From Smallanthus sonchifolius (Eukaryota; Streptophyta; Magnoliopsida; Asterales; Asteraceae), in contig CM042034.1 of the NCBI GenBank assembly GCA_023525975.1, positions 63,981,279 to 64,045,278 of the forward strand: a DNA stretch of 64,000 nt, read 5' to 3'. Under the pieces are notes generated by a model. That model made no database searches and had not been told where the DNA came from. It worked only from the letters and a program-made list of their open reading frames with translations. Shown here one piece after another: positions 34,252 to 44,156 of the stretch (position 1 is its first letter; every line of letters starts with the position of its first letter). Made by a program: the position numbers and the translations under genes.

Positions 34252-35022
34252 GACATCTTGTCAAAATACAAGATGAATGATAGTAGTACTTATAGCACAC
34301 CTATCCCAGTCAGTCATGGTCTGCATCCTGACAAAGATGGAAAGGATGTAGATAGCAGATTGTACCGTGGGATGATCGGATCACTTATGTATCTCACAGC
34401 TTCAAGACCCGATATAATGTTTGCTGTGTACTTGTGCTCAAGGTTTCAGTCTCAACCGAAGGAGTCACATATGATAGCCGTGAAGAGAATTTTCAGATAC
34501 CTGAAAGGGAAACCCCGATTAGGTCTTTGGTACTCTAAGCAGCAGTCATTTGACTTCAAAGCCTACACTGATTCAGATTATGGCGGTTGTAACCTTGAAA
34601 GAAAGTCTACTTTTGGTGGATGTCAATTCTTAGGAGACAGACTGGTCTCTTGGCAGTGCAAGAAGCAGTCAACAGTTTCTGTCTCAACTTGTGAAGCAGA
34701 ATACATTGCTGCAGTGAGCGGTTGTTCTCAGATATTGTGGATTCAGCAGCAATTGAGAGACTACGGCTTAAACTTCACTAGAACTCCTCTATTCATTGGC
34801 AACAATGCCACCATGTCCATCACAAATAACCCGGTGAAACATTCCAAAACTAAACATATAGAGATTCGCCATCATTTCATCCGTGATTGTGCTAAAAAGC
34901 ATTTAATTGAACTTGTAAAAGTTCACACGGATGACAATCTTGCCGACCTTTTCACAAAGGCATTTGATCGATCCCGTTTTGAGCATCTTGTCAACTTGAT
35001 AGGAATGTTCAATCCTGAGTGA
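34252..35022 (+). pseudogene. SIRE1 RNase H
   Basis: AYTDSDYGGCNLERKSTFGG and STCEAEYIAAVSGCSQ give the first catalytic Asp and the Glu. The third block reads FIGNNATMSITNNPVKHSKT, where the family has a CDN motif; the Asp is replaced by Asn, so this copy is probably inactive. It ends TKHIEIRHHFIRD...LADLFTKAFDR and a TGA at 35020-35022. No other break in 255 codons. Confidence 0.9.
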
Positions 35023-36340
35023 AAATTAATTTTTCTTAAATCAATTCAATTCATGGAAGTTAAATTTTTATGTCTTTTAAATGTTCTGTATAGTTCTTTT
35101 AAGTTTCAAAATATTTTACAAAAACAAAAACAAAATAGAAAATGGAGAAAATTTCAAAGTTAACTTGAGAAAAGTAGAAATGATAGTACATCAGAAATGA
35201 TCTAAACGTGACAGACTGCTCATATGGGAAATGATTGCATCATGCTTACTTAATTGTTTAACTTATTATGTTTTTAATCTGCTTATTTACAAGTAATTTA
35301 AATTGTCAGTAGGCTGTATGCGTCTTTGAATCACTAGTAGTGTGGAAACTAAATCTAAACTACAACTGTGATTTGAACCCATGTTTGCAAGTGTGTGTGC
35401 GTAAAAGAATAGAAAAGATCACTATCAGATAAAGGATGTTAGATTTTGGCAATAATTTTCTCTTGAGGTCAGTTTCGGGTTATGTCGTTAGCACAATTAA
35501 TGCGGTTCATCTCACTGCCCATACTCACAAGTATGCAAGGAGAGATTGAATCAAGACATGTCTCTACATTAACCGTTGAGCATGTATTCACCCTTGAATC
35601 ACTCCTGATTCATTGAAATCAAATCCAGATAAAAGTTGGATCCCCTTACCTTAAAACTCAAACACTATATATATTATCCTGAATCATCATACCGATATTC
35701 AATGAAGAAAATCAAATGAAACCAAGACATATGAATCACTCGATTCTGAATCTTATGATTCCTGATAATCCTTATGGATTCTGCTTGATTTTTCCTTTGC
35801 TAATAGATGTAACTTCATTCTGAAAATTTAGAAAATCATTGGGAAAATCTTAGATGCCTTGAGGTAATGCAATTTACATTAGTATAGCATATCAGTGGGG
35901 TACACGTTGTATATCTTATAATTAATACCTTAATACACAAGAACGTGATACAAAGATGCTTATAGTTTCAAATCTTATAATATTGTCAACTTGAATTACT
36001 TGTTTATGTGCTTATTACGTATGAATAAATAGTAATTCATGACATGATCCCATATTCTTTGATGTTTATATTGTATCGTTTTTGCTATAAGATAACCTGA
36101 TATGATCCTCTGCTCGTGTCTTTGATCAAAAATAGTTTGTGTGAATACTTGTATATTTTTATTAGAAAAGATCAAAAAAGATTTTAAGTTTATGCATAGT
36201 TCAATTTTATCCAGAAAAGCCAAAAAATATTTGTGTTTAACCTTCCTGAATTGTATTTGAATCCTCTTGATTGAATATTTTTAACTTGTTCGTTATTTGA
36301 CTTGAAAAACTTCATAAATTTTGAGTTGAAAGTTTGCGCA
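35023..36340 (+). other. SIRE1 non-coding region between pol and ORF3
   Basis: About 1.3 kb, AT-rich, with no open frame of interest. The homologous stretch in SIRE2 is recognisable on the minus strand up to 56985 (compare around 36040 with 56960). Confidence 0.7.
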
Positions 36341-36349
36341 CCTAAGGGT

Positions 36350-36507
36350 TTTTGCGTACTTGTAAGTGCGCATGAAGTAAGCCCTGCGTACTTAACAAGT
36401 ACGCAAGAGTTAAGTCTTGCGCACTTGTAAGTACGCAAGAGTTAAAGCTTGCGCACTTAGCAAGTACGCAAGAGTTAAAGCGTGCGCACTTGCTAAGTAC
36501 GCACAGC
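36350..36507 (+). repeat. Palindrome cluster upstream of SIRE1 ORF3
   Basis: Five consecutive sites of the form GCGYACTT-(1-4 bases)-AAGTRCGC, about 32-36 bases apart, ending 14 bases before the TATA box at 36522. They are the same family as the sites in the SIRE1 LTR. Confidence 0.85.
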
Positions 36508-36521
36508 CTTTTGGTGTTGGG

Positions 36522-36528
36522 TATAAAT
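36522..36528 (+). promoter_or_regulatory. Putative internal promoter (TATA) for SIRE1 ORF3
   Basis: TATAAAT in GGGTATAAATGGGGGAC, preceded by the palindrome cluster, exactly as in the LTR promoter. SIRE2 keeps the arrangement (GGGTATATAAG on the minus strand at 56501-56510). Confidence 0.55.
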
Positions 36529-36667
36529 GGGGGACTTAGAAAATTTCAGAGTTTTTCATCACATTCAAATCATTTTTTCCCTCTGCAAACTTTTACTCAA
36601 AATCCAAGTGTACCTAATCTGATTTTTCGTCCCACTACAAGTTTCATCATCTCATAACATCGATTTG

Positions 36668-37270
36668 GTGAGAATCTAGGATCATTCCATCCACAGATAC
36701 TCGTGATTTTGGACCGATTATCTTAGGTTTTTGTTCGAGATTGTTAGACAATTTTTGGGTTGTTTGGGTAAAACCTAATAATTAAAACTTGTTAAGAATC
36801 ATTAATAGATCACTAATCGACCCTTAATCATCCAATTTCGTCTTTGATTTTGTCCCTGTAGTTGAATTTGAACCGTCAGTGGGTTTGTTCGACTGTTAGG
36901 TCAAAATCAGTCAAGTTTAGCAGGTATTTGGTGTTGTTGTTGGTCCCATAGGCTAAAATCATTGATTCCGACCTAGTGGTGACCCAATACACACCAATTT
37001 TTTAACATCAGTTGAATTTCAAACTTCTGGAATTTTGCACCAAGTGCGTTTCCTACGCACTTAACAAGTACGCAAGAAGCACTTCATGCGTACTTGTTAA
37101 GTACGCAAGAGGAAAATCCTGCGTACTTGCTAAGTACGTTGGACCAACATTTGGCAAAAAAAATCCTAAGTCTGAAATTCAGTTCAAAGAGTAACTGCTA
37201 TACTGAGTCATGTTTATCCATTTCCAATGATACGTGTTGTTCTTATTATGTTTTCTGTGTGTTTTTGCAG
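36668..37270 (+). other. Probable intron in the SIRE1 ORF3 leader
   Basis: The donor TTTG|GTGAGAAT is at 36667/36668. The acceptor TTTTTGCAG ends at 37270, three bases before the ORF3 ATG at 37274. Three more palindromes lie inside (about 37052-37138). SIRE2 has an equivalent acceptor (TTCTTGCAG) two bases before its ORF3 ATG, but its donor G is lost. Confidence 0.5.
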
Positions 37271-37273
37271 ATC

Positions 37274-40200
37274 ATGGCTCGGGCGTTTACTAACGAATTC
37301 AACCTGTTAGCTAACACTGAACCAAAGTGGAAGGGTGCAGCATTGCAGTACAAAGACATAGTGGATTTCTTGAACCGTTCAAGAATCAGCTACGCCATTT
37401 CTGCTGACCCAATCGTGTCAAGACCCTACCTCGAGCAGTTTTGGGAGACTGCAGAGCACGACTGCATGGTAACCCCCAATGTTATAAGGGCTACCATTGC
37501 TGGTCATGCTATTGCTTTCTCTGAAGATACTATACGAAGGGTCCTTCAATTCAGAGATCTCGCAACCGACCCAACAGCCTATCCAGACTACTTTGTGGAC
37601 GGGTGTTGGAGAAAAAGAATGGGCTATGTCGGTGCGAGGGACTATGTGGGCGTTAGACCAATGGAGATATTTCGCCCACGTCATGATCATGTGCATCTCA
37701 TCAAGGAAAGCTGGGAAAGATGCCATGGGTCATGACCTTGCAGCAGTCATGGTCGGCCTTTCTCTCAACAAGGGCTACAACGTTTCCCGCTACATCTTTA
37801 AGGCCATCAATGACCAGATCAACACAGCGGAGAGGTTTCGGTTCTTGTTATACCCTCGGTTTGTGCAACTTTTGATTAATGACGCGTTTCCAAACCTTCC
37901 TGCTATAGGGGAGAGACGGCAAGTAAAGAGGGTGGACAAAAGAGTATTCACCCAATTCCTAAAGCCAGGCAGTGTAGATCCTACCCCTGTGCATACAAAA
38001 CTCTTTGGCCACCTCATGAATGAAGCGTATGTGGCCCTAGGTGACTAGAGATGGTACAGTCACGACTTGGAGCCGGAATTGAGTGAACACTCCGACGAGA
38101 AACAGGAGGAAATGGAGAGTGATGATGGATCGTCTGATGATGGAGACGATGAAGGAGGAAATGAGGGTGCTGAGGGATCCGACTCGGAAGCGACTGAGTC
38201 AGATTCTTCTTATTCCGATGTTGCACCGTCGCAGGTACACCCGAGGAGAACGGCTAAGGTAACCCTACCTGAGTCGTCCTCCAAGAGAAAGCAACAGTCC
38301 TCTAGCAGCGAATACGAGCCAGACTCTGACTCTGACGCTGCTATACAAAGACAAAGAAGGGAAAGCATTCACAAGAACAGGGGCGATAGGCAACAGCCCT
38401 CTATCCCCTGTGAGGTGGAGGCTCAACAGCCATCACAAGTGTCAGCTTCTAGTCCTGATTCAGCCTCCACCCCACCTTCACATCAGCTTTACCGTAGGAG
38501 GAGGAGGCCACAAGTGCAAAGTGAAGTGGCTGTCACTACAATCACATAAGTGATTCCTGTGATAGTGACCCTCCTTACCACAACTACTCAAGTGGCAGTG
38601 ACTACTCCAATTCTCACGGAGTCAGTCACCATCACCCCTACCATAATCCCTACAACACTCATCACATCTTCAATCCCAACCACCACCATTGAGCCTCCAA
38701 GTCAACCCTTCAACTATGGAGACTTCACACAAGGGTTTGACTTTGATACCGTATTCTCCTCCCCCATTCACAATGTCGAGGCGTCCTCATCCAGACATCC
38801 TGATCCGAATGATGCTAGGATAGATGTTCTGGAAACCCAAGTTGCTGGATTACTAGAGACTATTCAGAAATCGAAGGAGGAGTCTGACGCTCAACAAGCA
38901 CAGATCAATTCTTTGGTAGATGAAGTTAAAATCCTTCGTAGCCAGAGAACAGGGACTGAGGAACGACTGAAGAACTCCTGGCCCAGAATGAGCTCCTAAT
39001 CAAGACAAATAAAATGCTTCTGGGTCATGGGTGGTCCTTGGAGGTGAGGTTTAACGCTCAAAGGAAGGAGCTTGAGCTGATAGTCAAGCTGATTGCTGAT
39101 CTGACCAAGAATTTTGATGCTCAGGGGGAGAAGGACAAAGTGAAAGAGAAGGAAAAGAGGACTACTGGTGATGAGGCATGTCATCCGGTCGACTTGACTA
39201 AGGATGACGACAAGGATCCTAAAGCCGGTCCCAGTGGAGGTGAGCACCAAGCTTTAGCAATCGTGCCCATCTCTGATGTTCCAATGGCTCAGGGGGAGTT
39301 GACTCATCAAGAGGGTGGTGATAAAGGAAAGTCAGTGGCTGAAGTACTTAAGGACTTATCTGATGATGAGATCCTATATCTAGAGCCTGACTATTCCAAA
39401 GAAGCACAGATCGATGCTCTCTTCAATCTAGAAGAAGGAGAGATCGACTCTGGTGACGATTGGGATGATGATGATGAAGACGTTGTGATCGAAATTCCCA
39501 AGGGTGATGGGGAAGGAGAGTACGAGCTAGAAGATGGAGAGATCTTTGAATTTCCATCCTTCGATTCTCCGCTTGATACAGGTTCAGTCGAGTAGGCCAG
39601 TAATGTAGAAGCCTCGACTGAAGCCTCCCCAGTTGACCCTGAACCTGTGGACCCAGAGGCACCGAAAGAAACAGTCATGCCTTCTACTTCATCAAAGGGT
39701 CCAGCTCCTGTGTGGCAAAAGACGTCTATAATAGACAAACACGGAGCAACAAGGATGATCTTGGCTGTAAGGTTCGAGGAGGACAAGCAGCTGTTCGCTA
39801 TCAAAAGATCTGGCGGGGTTCAATACTTGAAACCCACCAGTGAAGCGTTCAACTCCTTGCCCAAATACGACCTTGTGAACCTAGCAAACCGGGAGCTGCT
39901 GGGTCATTCCAATCACGCAGTGGCGATGGGTTTGTGGGTGGTTCTACAGCGACAAGCAAGATCGGGGAAATTCGAAATGTTCAAGCCTCAAGTGCCCAAG
40001 AGAGTCAAGGATAAGCACGCTGTACATCCTGTGACTAAGAAGCACTTAAATAAATTGGTATACAAGCCAGTGCGATGTGAAACTAAGATTCCCCTGAGCA
40101 AGCTATCTCAGGATATTCTTGGTGACATGTGGTACTGGTACGTAGATCCAAAGACGGGCGAGGCTGTGATCATGGGTAAAGGACGTTCAGAGAGCGGGAA

Positions 40201-40402
40201 CATAGTGCCAAAGGAACTGATCAGAATATTTGCTGAAGTCTGCTTCATCAACTTTTCTGTGAAAGATCTAGAGGTACTAGCAGAACGTTATTGCGTCTAC
40301 ACAGATGAGTGGACAAAGCTCCTTGCTTATAAATATGACAAGGTGATTAAGTTCTGCCTTGATTACAAGAAGAAGATGGAAGCTAAAGATCAAGCGCTGT
40401 GA
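37274..40402 (+). pseudogene. SIRE1 ORF3 (env-position protein of SIRE-type elements), decayed
   Basis: Starts MARAFTNEFNLLANTEPKW at 37274. The first domain reads VDFLNRSRISYAIS, YLEQFWETAEHDC and AGHAIAFSEDTIRRVLQF. It resembles a family that is common in Asteraceae retroelements and often mis-annotated as a longin-like protein. A frameshift near 37660 leads to a segment reading AHVMIMCISSRKAGKDAMGH. Then come an acidic Ser/Asp/Glu-rich region (38067-38340), a Thr/Pro-rich part, a coiled-coil-like part (38800-39130), an acidic part and a conserved C-terminal domain (39720-40402, YWYVDPKTGEAVIMGKGRS). In-frame stops at 38046-38048, 38547-38549 and 39593-39595. No clear signal peptide or membrane segment, so an envelope role is not supported. 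Function unknown. Confidence 0.75.
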
Positions 40403-40452
40403 AGACTGAAGATGTGAAGACCGAAGATTGAAGATTATCCAGAGCTGTTGTC

Positions 40453-40463
40453 AAGGGGGAGTT
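40453..40463 (+). promoter_or_regulatory. SIRE1 polypurine tract
   Basis: AAGGGGGAGTT directly before the 3' LTR. Confidence 0.85.
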
Positions 40464-40972
40464 TGTTGAAGCACTTTCCTATGACAAACACTCTGGATAG
40501 ATAGAGTCTTAGTCTTAGGTTGTTTTGTCTTGTTTGTAATTGTCTTTGTATGTAAGAGTCGTTATGTATTAGTTTATCGAGTTGTATTTACTTTTACATA
40601 TTGAATGTTGCAGAATTCTCCAAGTGTTTTGCGCACTTGTAAGTGCGCAGGAGAAAAGCTCAGTTCTTGCTAAGTACGCAAGAGCATTTGGCCCTACGCA
40701 CTTGCTAAGTACACAGACATCAGGTCTTGTATAAATAGGATAGGTTGACAGAAGTTAAGTATGCAGACATAGACGCAAATACGCAGATTGTAATCTCAGT
40801 GCTTTTCTCTGTAACCTTCAAGTGTTTATAATACAAAGAACGTTTAAAGTGTTTTCTCTTGTCGGTTTACTTTGTTTAGCTAGACTCTCCGCTTAGTCAT
40901 GGGCATTCCGCACCCGGTCCGACTAGTAGACCCACTTGCATGTGACGATCCGCCACACCCGAGGGACCTACA
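40464..40972 (+). repeat. SIRE1 3' LTR
   Basis: 509 bp. It matches the 5' LTR but lacks about 34 bases within the palindrome cluster (GAAAAGCTC joined to a degenerate half-site), so it has fewer complete palindromes. Confidence 0.92.
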
Positions 40973-43751
40973 TTTAGGACAATTAACACCCGTTAGACAT
41001 CCAATCAAGTTAGCGCGACTAACCCGGGTGGGGTTTGTCAAACCCAGTAGTACTACTCAAATTTCCTCGCTATACTCCATATATTAACGGTCCGAGTGTG
41101 TAAGGACGTTGCATGTTGTGTTTGCACTTAGGTACACAAGTGGTAATGAAATACTATGTGATCCATGTCCGTGTGTATGTCTCTCCCTGGCTGGGAGACA
41201 AGTAACGGATGCCTGTTCGTATGCATGTTTCTCCCCAACGGGAAAACAAGTAAGATGATATTTGTTTGTGCGCATGTTTCTCCCTAACGGGAAAACAAGT
41301 AAAATGATATTCGTTTGTATGCATGTTCCTCCCCAATGGGAAAACAAGTAAAATACTTTTTGTGTGTATGCATGTTTCTCCCCCAATAGGAAAACAAGTA
41401 AAAAGTGGCCGTGAAACTCACCTAAGTTGCGTAGGAAGATTCACACAAGAATGAGATTGAAACCGCAAGTGTTAGCCTGCAACGGCTTACGTGTGCCCTA
41501 GAATTATACACATAACAATTAGGGATACAGTGGGATTTGTGACGACGACACAGAAGATTGAACATCCTAAAAAAACGCTCTAATGATCAAGGAGTAGACG
41601 AACGTGTCCACGGGAATAAAGGTTCCTTAATATACTTATTAAGATAAACACATTTCATGTCGAATGATTCTAATTACAATATTAATATGTAATAAATATA
41701 TATTCGTGCGTTTGCACCATTAAACTAATGGTTAGGAAAATAATATGACTAATATATTATTTTTAGAGGAATAACATGATTATTTAAAATGTGTGACAAA
41801 ATTAATAAAACTATCATTTTTATTCGGATCATAATCATGTGAATAATAATATAAATACATATATTATTTGTAGTTTGAAATGTTTCACGAAGTTTATAAA
41901 CGAGCTGAAAATAATAAATAATATATTTTAATGGAAGTAATAGAGACGAAAATAATGTAAATATTTTTTTATCCGGAGTCGCGGTTTGAAAATAATATAG
42001 ATATATTATTTTAAGAGTATGAAATAATATTAAAAATGAGTTATAAAACCAAACCCGAGCCTACGGGTGGCTTCCGGTTTCAAAACCTGTTAATATACTA
42101 ATCTATACATACTAATAAATCAAGATTTTGGGAGGGACATTTGTCACATTTCTAGGCCTCCACATTATCATTTTCCCGTCTCTCTCTCCTATTAATAATC
42201 AACTTCACTATTTTAGGCAACTAAATTAATTATTTGTTTTAATTTTTATCTACATATTTTTAAATTTAAAACAATGTTTATCATCAATTAAATTGTTCTA
42301 TCATTATTTTATAAATTCTACAAACTGAAAATAATTTATAGCCATGAAAGATCCAAATAAAAACTCTTTAATCATTTACTTACATATTCACATTGTTCCA
42401 TTTTGACAAATGTATGTTTTAACAGATTACATTATATTTTATTCAAACCGTATAATACACGGGCTTTTAAAGACATAATTTTTTTATTACTAAGTATATA
42501 ACATTACATTTACTTAACCCGTATAATACACGTGATTCTAACCTAGTATAATAATATAAGGAGTGATTTTATAATTTAAAATAACAATAAAAACTGCTCA
42601 GAAAAACAAATGGGGGTTGTGGGACTTGAACCCGGGTCTCCTCCCCCAACAGCCCCAAGACTCAACAAACCCGCCTGCTAGGGAATTCGAAACAAAGCTC
42701 CGATCGAATTGGTTTTAACATTCAAACAATACGTTCTCCCCCCCCCCCCCAATCGTGATTCCGGTCGAAACCCGCTCCAATTCCCTCTGATTTCGACTAA
42801 GATTGATCATAAAAGTATAGGGGTTTTGACAACTGGTGTATTGCGAGTCTAAGCATGAGTTTAATTGCAAAATCATCAAGTCTAGGATTGTTTAATTACT
42901 CGTTTAAGAACCGAAACCCTAATTTAAGAACACGAATTCAAATTGATTAAATCTTATGAAATTAAATGTTGAAATGATAGGGGCTTTTGATATGTGATGG
43001 GTTGCGAATCTAGCCCTGTGGTTTGATTTGATTGAGATCGAGTCGAAGGTAGGGTTCGATTAAACCGAAATCGTATGAACCCTAGATATTAGTTCATGAC
43101 AAATTCGGTAATGTAATCCTTTATTGAGTTAGGGCTTTCATTCTAGACACAAAAGTGATGCTATATGAATGTTCAATTACCTGGATTGATGTTGAATTGA
43201 TGGAGATCGACTAAAAGGGATCCCGACTACAACGAGTTTGGTCTCCGGCGACTACGACTCCTTCTTCGGCCGAATTGCACTGTGCCAAAGCTTCTGATTG
43301 ATGCGATTAAGGTGTTTGGAGATTTTTATTTCGAGAATAACACACCACATGGTCGAATTCGATGAACTAAGATGTGAGGGTCGACGATTATGGTATAATT
43401 ACCCATAATTGGGTTTAATTCGATGTAATAACGAGGTTTAAAGTCTTAATGATTATTGTTAATGGTAGTAACGTGCAAAACGGTTACGAGTTGTAAAGAA
43501 TTTCAATTGTAGAATAGAATTTTGTTAAAGAATTCGTTGTTTGACTTTTGAAAGTGAACATAAACACAATTATTCGATTTTGACTTTCAAAGTAAATCAA
43601 AATTGAGTTTTGCCCAATTACACAATTAGTCTTTGTAGTTTGCGTTGGAATAGTGACAGGATTAGCCCCTAAGGTTTGAGATTTTAGTTACTAGGTTAGG
43701 AATTTAACGAGATTTGCTAACAGAGTTAGCCTAAAAAGTTTGGATGTCACA
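40973..43751 (-). repeat. E2 5' LTR, part 2 (after SIRE1; contains a Helitron)
   Basis: It continues the E2 LTR from TTTAGGACA to GGATGTCACA. It keeps the roughly 57-bp tandem array (about 41168-41404) and the tRNA-like module (about 42620-42683), and has a 445-bp Helitron not present in the partner LTR. Confidence 0.9.
42102..42546. mobile_element. Non-autonomous Helitron
   Basis: Starts TCTATACATACTAATAAATC and ends ...TTCTAACCTAG. It is inserted between A (42101) and T (42547). The partner LTR has the empty site CTAA|TATAAT at about 20740. TC start, CTAG end, A/T insertion and no target duplication are the Helitron hallmarks. A short hairpin-like CCGTATAATACACG lies about 10-25 bases before the end; an earlier CCGTATAATACACGGG at about 42447 is a better match to the same motif. 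No coding sequence, 445 bp. Confidence 0.85.
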
Positions 43752-43756
43752 TTGAG

Positions 43757-44156
43757 CCTCAGTTACAATATTTAAGAGGATCCAAGGATTTATAAAGAAG
43801 TTATGGCTTCTAGAGATGTGGCATTTTGGAAAGAGGCCATACAGGATGAAACGGACTCTATTCTATATAGTAATACTTGGAAACTTTCATATTTGCCCCC
43901 CGGATGCAAACCGCTGGGTTGTAAATGGATCTTTAAAAAGAAAACGAAAGTGGACGGAAGTATTGATAAGTTTAAGGCTATACTGGTTGTCCAAGGCTTT
44001 AGACAAAAAGAAGGGATTGACTTTTTGACACTTATGCACCAGTTTCTAGAATATCCACCATAAGCCTATTAATTGCACTTGCTTCTATTTAAAATTTGAT
44101 ACTTCATCAAATGGATGTGAACACAACTTTCTTAAATGGTGAGTTAGAAGAAGAAG
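43757..44156 (+). pseudogene. Copia A, right part: start of reverse transcriptase
   Basis: After the E2 target duplication the Copia A frame resumes: FWKEAIQDETDSILYSNTW, PPGCKPLGCKWIFKKKTK and VVQGFRQKEGIDF (43803-44063), the RVT_2 N-terminal blocks. A frameshift follows, then HQMDVNTTFLNGELEEE, the block holding the first catalytic Asp. E4 cuts it at 44156. The rest of pol and the 3' LTR are not seen to the right of E4. Confidence 0.88.

Larger units (their letters stand above)
27369..40972 (+). mobile_element. SIRE1: full-length Ty1/Copia SIRE-lineage element
   Basis: LTRs at 27369-27911 and 40464-40972. TTTAG lies on both sides (27364-27368 and 40973-40977). The empty site is visible in the E2 3' LTR at about 19610-19616. 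Primer-binding site at 27914, polypurine tract at 40453-40463. It encodes gag, pol and a third ORF in the env position, the SIRE/Maximus layout. Length is 13.6 kb. Lesions are few: several single in-frame stops and some frameshifts. By hand count the LTRs differ at about two dozen positions, plus one deletion. Confidence 0.92.
19109..43751 (-). mobile_element. E2: Ty3/Gypsy Tekay-type chromovirus with nested insertions
   Basis: The element is flanked by TTGAG on both sides (19104-19108 and 43752-43756) and interrupts the Copia A polyprotein. Transcription is on the minus strand: tRNA-iMet primer-binding site at 26849-26861, polypurine tract beside 21940. LTRs are long (2832 bp at the left), the internal region is 4.9 kb, and pol order is protease, reverse transcriptase, RNase H, integrase, chromodomain-like C-terminus, all fitting the Tekay/Del lineage. 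The 5' (right) LTR was later hit by SIRE1 and a Helitron. Pol is pseudogenised, and no gag could be recognised. Confidence 0.9.

Noticed and set aside
37274..40402. Envelope or SNARE (longin) protein
   Set aside because: No signal peptide, membrane segment or furin-like site can be seen, and the longin label in databases appears to be an annotation error carried over in retroelement ORFs. Called ORF3 of unknown function.
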